Part shown: piece by piece, positions 48,801-58,894 of the stretch | Layout: each line of letters opens with the position of its first letter | Position numbering within the stretch: the first letter of the stretch is position 1 | Program-made: the position numbers and the translations under genes | The notes under the pieces: generated by a model | What the model was told of the DNA's origin: nothing | The model's database searches: none | The model's input: only the letters and a program-made list of their open reading frames with translations | From: Mactromeris polynyma | Taxonomy: Eukaryota > Mollusca > Bivalvia > Venerida > Mactridae | Assembly: GCA_032209605.1 (NCBI GenBank) | Contig: JASFXZ010000033.1 | Coordinates: forward strand, 588,001-652,000 | Length of the DNA stretch: 64,000 nucleotides | Direction: 5' to 3'

Positions 48801-51800
48801 TGCTTATAGGCTTTGGAGCGGGGAAAGTGAGGAGTTCTCCGTAGTGCGATAAAAACACTGCTGTGTTCATATTTAATTGGTTTCGTATAATTCAAATTTG
48901 ATCTTAAATGATGCAGCAGGCTTGTGCATTACAGTCTGTATTCACTCATGGATTTACATCGTAATTGCTATGTAGTGATAGATGCTGTAATTTTGGAGGA
49001 AAAAGAGAATTTTTACAGATAAAATAGCCATTTACAATTTATATGAATATAATATGATGTTGTATTAGATATGCATTAAAGAATTTGTTGAACCTAACTG
49101 TTAATAAAAACCTATCAAAGGTTCGCTTTTTCTTGTTGTCCTAAAAATGTGTTTGATTAGGCCATCTTTAAAGAAATGTTGATACATGTGAACCTTTTCT
49201 GAAGACAAATCGGGAGATTGCACCTCGAAAAGCGGGAGATTGAGACTCAAAACGGGAGTTTTTTTGGTGTGGCTGAAATTTTGTCAATATCATGTCTTCA
49301 TCCATATCATAAGCTATTAATAGCAATATTCTGCATATTAACTCGTAATCTGTGGGTCATCCCTTAAATAGAGTCGCCGATTAACAATTTTATTGCCAAT
49401 TATCATATCTGAATACAATAGAAACGTGTGAAACTTGAATGTACAACATGACAAGTGAGGGTCGCGTCATATTTTGATCAGTGTCACCAAGTGCTTGATT
49501 CCATGGTTTAAAGCGTCTATATAATCCAAAAAACATGGTTTTCGGACTGGTATCCCGATTTTACACTTTTGGTTATCAGTTTGACACGTAATTTCAGTGA
49601 ACCAGTCGGGAATTAACTAGAATATACCCCATAACAAAAATTCACAATGTTTACTTTGAAAACCTGGCCGGGAGAGCGTGAGTTGGCTGTCAAATCTGGG
49701 AGTCTCCCGCGGAAATCGGGAGAGTTCACATGTATGAATGTTTGTTTGGCATAAATCTAGGTAATTAATTTTGTATCCCTATTTTTTATGGTCATACAAG
49801 TAGTAACTATTAATACTCTGCTAAAAAATTCTAACTCAGACCCCTCAAACATTGTTTGAGTAGTGGCAATTTTCATTGCAAGGTAGGGTTATGCTAAACA
49901 AAAAAAATTCATTTATGCCCTCAATTCAGTAATTTAGGACCTCTGATTCTTTGATTCTTCCTCTGCTTGAATTTGTGTCAAAAATTGTTTTTATATTTGA
50001 CACTTGGTATTTGATTGTCATGGAAATTCATGTTAACATTTTTTCCTCCGAATTTTGCTTTGAAAAAGTGTGTTAATATTTTATTCAACATTTTGATAGA
50101 TGTCGACTTCTTGTTATTTGAACTCTTGTTGTTTATCTTAGTTGAATTAAGACTTCTTAGGATTACATTTATGTCAAAAAGTAAGTTTTGTACAGCCTAA
50201 AATTAAGGGTCTGTCTGCTGTAACCCTGCTCCTTCGAAATTCTCGATAAAAACCCATTTTCTATTATTATAAAGACATCGTGGTATCAATCCCTAATGTA
50301 ACTGATAGAAAATATTTTATTTTTTTAAATCCCTACCTACTAATCAAACTGTTTTTTCTGCATGTAACATTTGCCTAAGAGGATACATTGGGACCTGATA
50401 TTTATTTCGGTTGATACCAAGTATTCAGATAGAAAGTTGTTAAATAATAGAAACTTGGCTGTATATATTTTGACACCTAATGTATGTTTATCTTTGGCAT
50501 TTCATGGATTTTTCAGACAACTGGTTTTATTGTTGATGGAAACGAGGGATGTTCCAACTCTGGTAGAAAATACAAGGTATGGTATAAACATGATGCTGTG
50601 TCTAATCCCCTGCTGAGGGCTGTCTCGTTTTAAAAACTGGTTTGAAGAAATGCTACCATATAGGGTGCAGCTCCAAGTAATATCGAAGCATAATTTATTG
50701 AGGTTTGAATATTAATCAAGAATGTTAATCTGAAAAATTTTAGGACAAAAATTAAGCTGTTCAGAATTCAGTCAAAAAGTTTCACGAGTGGAATTGTTCA
50801 CAAATTGCTTAAAGGGGAATTAATATGTTGAATTGTCAAGAAAAAAATTTAATGTGAAGGTTTGTGAAATTTGCTTATATTTTTATGTCGCGATCTTTAG
50901 CACTTATGCAATACTGTTTTATACTATTAAGTTTGTGCATGTTTCTCCTGTAGGTTGATCTATACATCTTTGTCTGGGACTGGTAGTAGAGAAACGTGGA
51001 TTAAAGCCATACAGAGATCAGAAGACTTCCTTAATCATCTCATGTTTATATTCTCAAGTTCTACAAATTGTAAGATATTGTCTCATTCTTCTGTTGGAGT
51101 CTATGTCGTTATCTCAGGTAGACCTCTCCACTGTTGGAGTCTATGTCGTTATCTCATGTAGACCTCTCCACTGTTCGGCTTATAGATTGGCGAAAATCGT
51201 GTGGGTGGGCGTTGATTGGGATGTTGTTAACAATTTTGCATTTAAGTTTTTTTTGCTGTCATTAATTCAACAGTTTTTATCCAATCTTCATGCAACATGG
51301 TCAGATTATTTGTCTGCATGGTGTGAATATGGGTAATATTGGGTCAAAAACTAGGTCACCAGGTCACCTGGAAAATATTTTGCGTTGAAGTTTCTTATTC
51401 CTTTCATAAATTAAAAAAAAAATCTCCAATCTTCATGAAACTATGTCAGAGTATTTGTCATGATATCTTAGACATATGTAAATATGTGTCAACTTGGGTC
51501 AAAAATAGGTCTCTAGGTCAAATCTTATAATCATACCTACATAATGCTCCAAACAATACAATAAATGGAAGTCAAAAGCAACATTGACTAACTCCTCTAT
51601 AAACATACATCCTACTGCAAAATTGCCTATGTCAAAATGAAAAATGCAGTTTATGTGGTTTCCGCATTATCCCCTTGTTCTACTGCTTAACAGGTTGTCC
51701 AAATATTTCTACTGTTCAAGATTTATTGTAGTAAGAAACAAGCATTAGTAAAATGACCATGTGTGAAGAAATGAGAACATTTTGACTGTTTGCAGGTTAG

Positions 51801-54800
51801 GAAAACAACTCATCGGGCCCTTTATTTCACAAAAATCATTTGCAGTATTCTCTCAAACTCAAATCAGCTGCGTTTTCACTTAAATATTTATTCATGACAC
51901 ATTCTACAGTTTTTTACCTCATGTTTGAGTGCTTTCAACATTTCTGTCGAAATTTCATTGTGAGAAGCACTTGAGAGAATTTCCAAATAAGTTTGAGTGT
52001 AAGTATGAGCTTGAGATATGTGATACAAGTCAACATGAGAATAGTAGATATAGAGGATCTTACATGAGTGCGTAAAAAGTAGTCCCTATCAATAACCTTT
52101 TGATTGTATACAAAATTAGCAACAAGGCACTTATAACATTTCATTTATCGAGATTTATTCTCTTTCAACAATATTTTTAATAAATGCCGAAATTCAGAAC
52201 AATTGTAAACAATATGCTGTCATTTAAAGTGACGTCACACTGGCCATTTATGTAACTAGTTTATACATATGATATTTATGTCACTGCTTTATGCCACTCC
52301 TGGAGTGCAAGTTATGTGATAAATAATATTTCAGCTATTTCTCCAGTAATCTTGTCATGAAACGCTCAATTTAAACATTATTTATAACCGTGTATTTGAA
52401 GGTGACTTGCTGAAGAATTCAGCCGAATTAGTTGATATTTTACTGGACAATGAAGCAGATCTGTGTGTTTCCTGGGCAACAATAGAATTTATTCACTCTT
52501 TACTGGAGGCAACAGATCAGATAGGGTAAGTCTTCATGTTGTGATGTCATAAATGAAATATTCAATACTATTAAACAGATGTCTAACCTGTTTGGTTGGG
52601 AATGGGTATTTGTATTCTTTATTTGTTTTATGTAAATTCCTTGATATTGACTTAAGCCAGTGGTCCTGGCATTAACCAGTCCAAACTTGCCCATCCACAA
52701 GCAACTGACAACTTCTCCATATGAATCAGAGGACAAATAAATGTAGAATCCGTGTCACAGAAGGACATGATTTGCACCGCCTGGAAATCGCACCCTGACC
52801 CCGGGTTGACAGCCCAGTGCTCTACCTCCTGAGCTAACCAGGCTGAACTACTATATAATGGCATTAAACCCTATAAATGAATAATACAAACGTCATAGAT
52901 ATACAGATTTATTTCAATACTGAGCAAAAAAACGTTGAGGAAGTAATGTCTTTCAGACAGTAAGGTTTCTGAAATGTATCACCAGAATTTGCAAGTTGAT
53001 TTTAACCTGAATTCTACATTATTTCCTATATTATTCTAGGAGCGAACACTCAGAAGCTTTAGAAGTCTATCTTCATATATTCCAAAGTTATTCCACGTCA
53101 GAATCTGGTGTAGAGGCTTTAGGTATGTTTCACAATCATCATTATAGAATATAGTTCCACTCTATATGTACAGTGGAACACACTTATAACGTACTCAGTT
53201 CTAACGAAAAATCGGATTGTATGTAGTTCTGATACAGAGCGCTTCAAGCTTATCAATTGTTGCACTGTTGAGAAAATCTGTGCTCAAATTTGGAAATTTT
53301 ATTGTGTTCTACAATCGACAGTGGAATTCTGCGCTCAAGCAAAATCTTAAGTTATTGAGTTGTGATTTTTATGCTATAAACCAAAGTCGTTATTGGAATC
53401 CATTTAACTTTATCTTCCTGTTTGCTTTCAGTGACTCATATCGAGAGGCTAGAGACGAAGATTATCAAATATTTGAACATTGTTTGTGAATATGAGATTG
53501 TTGCTCTGGGTGGCAAGGAGGAACCCTTGGCGGCCGCTCTCTCCGTGCTGCATATTTCTCTGACGTCAAGAACCAAGGATAAACTTGGACATTTATACCG
53601 GGGTGAGATTACATACATTTCTTGTTGTCCTTTCACTGCTAGATATTCGGCTTCATTTATCATGGAGTGTATGCCAGGCTGTACAATGTGCTGTCCCTGA
53701 AGACAGGCATGTAGTATTCACACCTTAAGTTCTGTCTAAGGGAGATAATCAGTTAGTTCTTCTGTCGGCCAGGAACTTACTGTATCTCTCTTTTAGAAGA
53801 ATCTACAGATTCCCATGAAACTTTACTTAAATTTATAGCATTGCCTGTATCGCCAAAGGTCAGGGTCACGCCCAAAGGACGATAAGACCAGTACCAATTT
53901 CATGGAGGTCTAGAAAAGTCATTCAATTTGATTTTAGTCTTGAAAATGGCTAGAGCCGTAAAAAAAATGGAAAGGTGCATTGTCTTGAATTTTGAAAAAA
54001 AATCTTCAATTTCACCTGATGTGGAAAGAATAAAGTGATAAAAAGTATAGAAAAAAGAAATGAGAAAAAATTATATTAGGTCACATATAAATCTTTTTAT
54101 GCCACATAATTTTGTTTGGTTTTGTTTAGTTTTGCCTTTTTTTGTTAACTTTTAAATAAATTGGTGACAAGAAATATTCCTTGAAAATTTAAAAACTGTT
54201 CAAAGTACTTGAATTTTGTCTCAGATGTTCTGTGAACCTGCGAGTATGTTTGTTTTATGTGGACTCTCTATGAGGACATGCTTAACTTTCTAGCATGGCT
54301 AATTTTCAGACGAGAGCATTATGAGAGTATTGTTAAAGATCTTGGAACCTCTATACCCAATGCTTAAAAAGTACAAAGAAGCAGCAAAAACGAACCCAAA
54401 TCAACAAACTGATGAAAAGGAAAGTAACAAAGTAACTGAACATGATGATCACGTTGTCTCAAGAAATGACCAAAACAGTTCAGAGGTTAAACAAACAGAA
54501 TCTCCAACAGCTGAAGAGGAAGTTGCTGAATTCAAGCAACTTGAAGTGTTGTATGACATTCTGTCTTCTTTCCTTCTGGAATACTGCTGTGTTGCTTTTG
54601 AGGTGAGTTTCCAGGGACTGAGATTACAGAACTTGAGATCCATCTCTGATCTCATATCACAAATTGGTTCATAAATGTTCCTGAATTAATTGTGATCAGA
54701 TTATGAAATCATTATTCTGTTTATACTGTAGGACCTTGTTCATATGAATTCATTGGGCGTGACAATTTATTTCGAATAATACATAATTTCAAATAGCTCA

Positions 54801-56140
54801 TTTCAATTTGACATGCCTAAGAAGATACATCAGGACCTGATATTTATTTCAGATAATACCAAGTACTAGTATTCAGATTGAAGGTTGTCAAATTAATTTA
54901 ATCTAAGTGTTAACTTAGACACTTAACAGAAGTAAATTATCAATCGAAATGGATAAGAATAAAAATGAGATTTCAGCGTTGAGATTGATCTCTAGTTATG
55001 TAATCATGTACCCAGCTACAATGTATATATCTTTTTATTGTTATGAAATTCTACTGAGCTATGATGATTATCAAGAGATTACTTGACAGAGAAAATGAAA
55101 ATCTGTCACTGGCTTCCGGTACGGATGGAATAACCAGCTAGATGGTTATTGTTTAGATGAGACTGTGACACTACTGAGAGCAGGACATTTCCATCTGCAT
55201 GCGAAGCCAGGGAACAATTATTTTTCTTGTATACCTTGTTTAAGATATATTGGACAAGATTTAATAAAATGACAAATATTTTAAGGACTTTTTTGTGATA
55301 GTAACGTAGGATATTACAAATTTGTTTAACATATATGATGTCATTATGTCACATCATCAGCCTAAGACCCATCCAAAGTGTAAACGCAGGACATTCCAGT
55401 CTGGTATGCATTAATGCAATTTTAAGCTGTGTCTATGCATAGTTAAGGCATTGCCATGGGATCGAAGGTCTAACGTCCACTTGTCAGATTGGCTTGTCTT
55501 ACATACTACATGTATTCTATGAAACGTCCACTTGTCAGATTGGCTTGTCTTACATACTACATGTATTCTATGAAGAATTAACCATTTATTTTGTCATTTG
55601 TTTTTAACAAAAAACTTATCAGGCAGAGGTTTATAGTGTCTGCTATAACAAACTTGTAACCTGATGGATATATATAACATTTTTCTGCAGACGCCCGACA
55701 AGACAAATGAAGAAGAGGAAAAGTCAGTATCAAACTTGACAACCGAAACTGCTACAAAAAGGGAAACTGACCAATCCCCAAAAGAAATTGGATACAATTT
55801 GTGTTCAGACAAGGAAAATGTTCAAGACAACAATGCCGGGGATAATGAAACTAGTGAAACTCGGAGACAAGAAGAAGTTAATGCTGAAGATATAGGTGAA
55901 GTAAAGGACAGTGTTCCTATTCTGACATATCTAGATGAAGCATGCAGTAGATGGAGAATCAACAATCTGGCTTTGACGCTGAAAGAGTCCGTGACTGGAA
56001 GACGCTTGTTCAGTCGGATATTATATTTATCAAAACATCACAATAAAGAACGCTTGTGTCGAATTCTGAATGACGTAAGTGTTGGAAGGATTGTTAATCG
56101 TGCTGAATCAAGCAAAGAGTTGGAAGACGATACAACATAG
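45885..56140 (+). CDS. SAAL1: SAAL1 (serum amyloid A-like 1), 11 coding exons
   Basis: SAAL1 is an armadillo-like helical-repeat protein; in vertebrates it is linked to synoviocyte proliferation and ER-related innate responses, but its mechanism is poorly known. Coding exons: 45885-46046, 46501-46602, 47011-47094, 48404-48483, 50517-50576, 50954-51069, 52402-52525, 53040-53122, 53432-53602, 54310-54602, 55691-56140. They give 574 residues with consistent phases; human has 474. Matches include '[10 protein letters not shown]', '[18 protein letters not shown]', '[20 protein letters not shown]', '[11 protein letters not shown]', 'FIFSSSTN' and '[15 protein letters not shown]'. The extra length lies in Glu/Lys/Asn-rich linkers encoded by the last two exons. 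ATG 45885 is chosen because MDYSPGY precedes the conserved block; a 5' non-coding exon probably lies upstream of the LINE nest. Exon 4 is followed by nine tandem splice donors. Confidence 0.93.
46237..46322 (+). mobile_element. tRNA-like SINE head
   Basis: 'AATTAGCTTACCTGAT' (A-box-like) and 'GAGTTCAAGCCCC' (B-box-like) lie about 55 bases apart. It lies in SAAL1 intron 1. Confidence 0.4.
47140..47372 (-). mobile_element. Dispersed repeat 'CAGCTAGGGGTCC', inverted copy
   Basis: The reverse complement matches 27880-28105 over most of its length. It lies in SAAL1 intron 3. Confidence 0.65.
48484..48720 (+). repeat. 26-base tandem repeat of a splice donor, 9 copies, SAAL1 intron 4
   Basis: The unit is GTAAGTCAGGGGGGTGAGGT plus ACTTGT. 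The first GTAAGT is the real 5' splice site of exon 4 (intron starts 48484). Identical GTAAGT hexamers follow at 48510, 48536, 48562, 48588, 48614, 48640, 48666 and 48692. Each unit also has a GGGGTGAGG and a G6 run. Confidence 0.97.
49181..49736. mobile_element. 556-base DNA element with 6-base target duplication
   Basis: The ends GATACATGTGAAC and GTTCACATGTATG are inverted repeats (12 of 13). AATGTT flanks both sides (49175-49180 and 49737-49742). The interior has several CGGGAGA blocks. There is no ORF of note. It lies in SAAL1 intron 4. Confidence 0.75.
50358..50468 (+). mobile_element. Dispersed repeat 'AGTCGGACCTCGTTCATTCG', partial copy
   Basis: It holds only the right half: 'GATACATTGGGACCTGATAT', 'GATACCAAGTATTCAGATAG', 'CTTGGCTGTATAT'. 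It lies in SAAL1 intron 4, about 50 bases before exon 5. Confidence 0.5.
51080..51172. repeat. 46-base direct duplication, SAAL1 intron 6
   Basis: 'CTGTTGGAGTCTATGTCGTT' followed by 'ATCTCAGGTAGACCTCTCCA' occurs twice in a row, starting about 11 bases after the exon 6 donor. The second copy has ATG for AGG. Confidence 0.9.
51250..51540. repeat. Dispersed mollusc-type 'GGTCAAAAACTAGGTCA' repeat
   Basis: 'CCAATCTTCATGCAACATGG', 'TCAGATTATTTGTCTGCATG', 'GGGTCAAAAACTAGGTCACC' and a second subunit with 'CCAATCTTCATGAAACTATG'. Same family as 1-650. It lies in SAAL1 intron 6. Confidence 0.6.
52650..52858 (-). mobile_element. tRNA-derived SINE with conserved body
   Basis: The minus strand starts 'GCCTGGTTAGCTCAGGAGGT' (A box), has a B-box-like 'GGGTGCGATTTCC', then a body 'GAAGTTGTCAGTTGCTTGTG'. 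The head is clearly tRNA-like. The body resembles bivalve SINE bodies I remember, but the assignment is unverified. It lies in SAAL1 intron 7. Confidence 0.6.
54727..54905 (+). mobile_element. Dispersed repeat 'AGTCGGACCTCGTTCATTCG', copy
   Basis: 'AGGACCTTGTTCATATGAAT', 'TTTCAATTTGACATGCCTAA', 'AAGATACATCAGGACCTGAT'; the best match to 20820-21004. It lies in SAAL1 intron 10. Confidence 0.6.
55474..55573. repeat. 51-base direct duplication, SAAL1 intron 10
   Basis: 'AACGTCCACTTGTCAGATTG' through 'CATGTATTCTATG' occurs twice in tandem. Confidence 0.9.
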
Positions 56141-56239
56141 CTGCGATGAAAAGCGCTGGTACCTGTGATGTCATCGTTTCTCTGCATTCATACCAGTTTG
56201 GTATAATCTCAAACAGGAATATAGTTTATATAAAGCTAC

Positions 56240-56780
56240 GATGCCTAAATATTCTGGTACCCGAGTCACTACGCAATTCCTCCTTATTTCCACAGTGCTG
56301 AAATATTCTGGTACCCGAGTCACTACGCAATTCCTCCTTATTTCCACAGTGCTGAAATATTCTGGTAGCCGAGTCACTACGCAATTCCTCCTTATTTCCA
56401 CAGTGCTGAAATATTCTGGTACCCGAGTCACTACGCAATTCCTCCTTATTTCCACAGTGCTGAAATATTCTGGTACCCGAGTCACTACGCAATTCCTCCT
56501 TATTTCCACAGTGCTGAAATATTCTGGTAGCAGAGTCACTACGCAATTCCTCCTTATTTCCACAGTGCTGAAATATTCTGGTAGCCGAGTCACTACGCAA
56601 TTCCTCCTTATTTCCACAGTGCTGAAATATTCTGGTACCCGAGTCACTACGCAATTCCTCCTTATTTCCACAGTGCTGAAATATTCTGGTACCCGAGTCA
56701 CTACGCAATTCCTCCTTATTTCCACAGTGCTGAAATATTCTGGTAGCAGAGTCACTACACAATTCCTACTAATTTCAACT
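56240..56780. repeat. 54-base tandem repeat, 10 copies, downstream of SAAL1
   Basis: The unit is CTGAAATATTCTGGTACCCG, AGTCACTACGCAATTCCTCC, TTATTTCCACAGTG, with a GTAGCC/GTAGCA variant. Because 54 is a multiple of 3 and the unit lacks stops, three frames stay open on both strands. It starts about 100 bases past the SAAL1 stop codon, so it may lie in the 3' untranslated region. Confidence 0.95.
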
Positions 56781-57450
56781 ATAGTAGAATCGAAGCATTT
56801 GTTCTAAGCTTAATAGAAATTCAGATGAGGTAGGCATCATACTATTTACTTGATACAAATATTTCATCAATTGGTGCATATTTGTTCAAGAAAATATTCC
56901 AACGATTCTGAGTTTTATCGAGTAGTCGCAAAACTCCAGCATCTGATTGGCTGGTTCCGAGGACAGTCTTTGAATTGTCCAATGGCAAGGCTGCTTTCTG
57001 AGACTGGTGTCTAAACTGTTTTACAGGTTTTATGGCCTTTATCAAGCTACATGTACCAATTATAAATATCAATATGATTGCTTCATTAGTTACTACCCCA
57101 GTTGTTCAACTATTGAGACCAAATGTAATTGATCTAATGTATTACAATTTAGTATTTATGTGAACAGAGATATTGTTCACTTAAAAAAACACGATAAAAT
57201 TTCAGGTAGTCCAATACACTTGGTTAAGTCTGGTTGTATATCTGTGTATTCTTATTGGCGGCATTCAGTTTTAAAATTTCCTGTCCATATACTGCAGTTC
57301 CTTGATTGGCTTATTTCAGTCAGTTGGAACACCGTTATGTTTATATCAAGAAATCAATACAATGTACATACATGATTTCCCAAGGTTAGTATACAATGTA
57401 TCAGTATATGTTTGGGGGTCAGTAGTTAGTCGCTTGACCTTGAGACTGAA
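56781..57450. other. Intergenic stretch between two arrays
   Basis: Only short unconvincing ORFs. 'AGTCGCAAAACTCCAGCATC' through 'AATTGTCCAATGGCAAGGCT' near 56930-57000 resembles 18280-18335 and 26570-26640 (a 'CATCTGATTGGTTG...ACCAATGGTAAGGCTGC' dispersed repeat), not resolved further. Confidence 0.4.
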
Positions 57451-57462
57451 ATTATGTCTGCC

Positions 57463-58063
57463 CAATATATTGGACATTTGTCCATCCAATACATTGGACA
57501 TTTGTCCACCCAATACATTGGACATTTGTCCACCCAATACATTGGACATTTGTCCACCCAATACATTGGACATTTGTCCATCCAATACATTGGACGTTTG
57601 TCCATCCAATACATTGGACATTTGTCCACCCAATACATTGGACATTTGTCCACCCAATACATTGGACATTTGTCCACCCAATACATTGGACATTTGTCCA
57701 CCCAATACATTGGACGTTTGTCCATCCAATACATTGGACATTTGTCCACCCAATACATTGGACATTTGTCCACCCAATACATTGGACATTTGTCCACCCA
57801 ATACATTGGACATTTGTCCACCCAATACATTGGACATTTGTCCACCCAATACATTGGACATTTGTCCATCCAATACATTGGACATTTGTCCACCCAATAC
57901 ATTGGACATTTGTCCACCCAATACATTGGACATTTGTCCACCCAATACATTGGACATTTGTCCATCCAATACATTGGACATTTGTCCACCCAATACATTG
58001 GACATTTGTCCACCCAATACATTGGACATTTGTCCATCCAATACATTGGACATTTGTCCATCA
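57463..58063. repeat. 24-base tandem repeat, about 25 copies
   Basis: The unit is CAATACATTGGACATTTGTC plus CACC, with CATC and GACG variants. Every unit contains the small inverted repeat TGGAC-ATTT-GTCCA. ORFs of 230-326 codons on both strands are by-products of a stop-free 24-base unit. Confidence 0.97.
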
Positions 58064-58894
58064 AACTTCCTGTGGTCACTTGGGAGGCCCCGATTATTTT
58101 GTATTTGAATTTGAGCTTTATATCCGAGGCTTTGGTTAAAGTATAAGCTGCTTGAACTATCTGTCCTTGTTTGTATAATATGGAACGTTGGTATGGAGAC
58201 CACCGGGTGGAATTGGTGAGCATGGTTATATACTGTTACTGATGTTACGCATATTGGATTTGTTAACATTGTATGATGAAATATTTTTTGTAGTAAAATG
58301 AAATCTATTGGCTGCTTGTTGTGCATTTTATCCAGGGTTAACCCAATGATTTACCAGTTGCCATGTCTAGTGATATATTTTCAGGCATGATAGTGCAAAA
58401 TTCCAAATCAGCTGAAAATTCAGCTAGGGGTCCAGGGGGCCGCTGATAAGCATCCAAGATAGCTTAAATTGTCTCAAAATCAGCCCTTGTGAACATTAAG
58501 TACGAAACATTCTCATGCCTGCATTTTCAGGGTTCACACAGACTTTAAAAGTACTTGAATTTAAGGCTGCTGGATGAAAAGTCCTTAAATTACCAAAAAA
58601 CTCCTTGAAACTACTTGATTTTTATTTTGCCTTGAAAAGTGCTTGTATTTTCGGAAATAGTCCTTAAATTTCCTTGTTCTGCTCCAAACGAAGTGTCTCG
58701 AGTAAAAAAGGTTATCCTTACAAAAAATGTTTGATCTTGGTGGACTCCTCGCTAGTACCTCTTTGCTATTCGAATCTGTTGGCATGTGTGTGACGGTACG
58801 GGTATAGTATCGTATTTAGACTCCAGTGGTACTATTTACATGACACAGGTTCAGTCTATTTCTGGTTTAGTTTTTGCTGTGAAGGTCGCTGAAA

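Noticed and set aside
51094..51336. 80-codon ORF after SAAL1 exon 6
   Set aside because: Consists of a 46-base duplication and a dispersed repeat; the SAAL1 phase continues at 52402 instead.
53160..53489. 90-codon ORF starting at 53217
   Set aside because: Overlaps SAAL1 exon 9 in another frame. The start region 'CAGTGGAACACACTTATAACG' looks like the end of a dispersed DNA element.
56171..56807. Overlapping 178-194-codon ORFs on both strands
   Set aside because: 54-base array, open in several frames at once; no sign of selection for one frame.
57302..58326. 230-326-codon ORFs on both strands
   Set aside because: 24-base array; unit length divisible by 3 and free of stops keeps the frames open.
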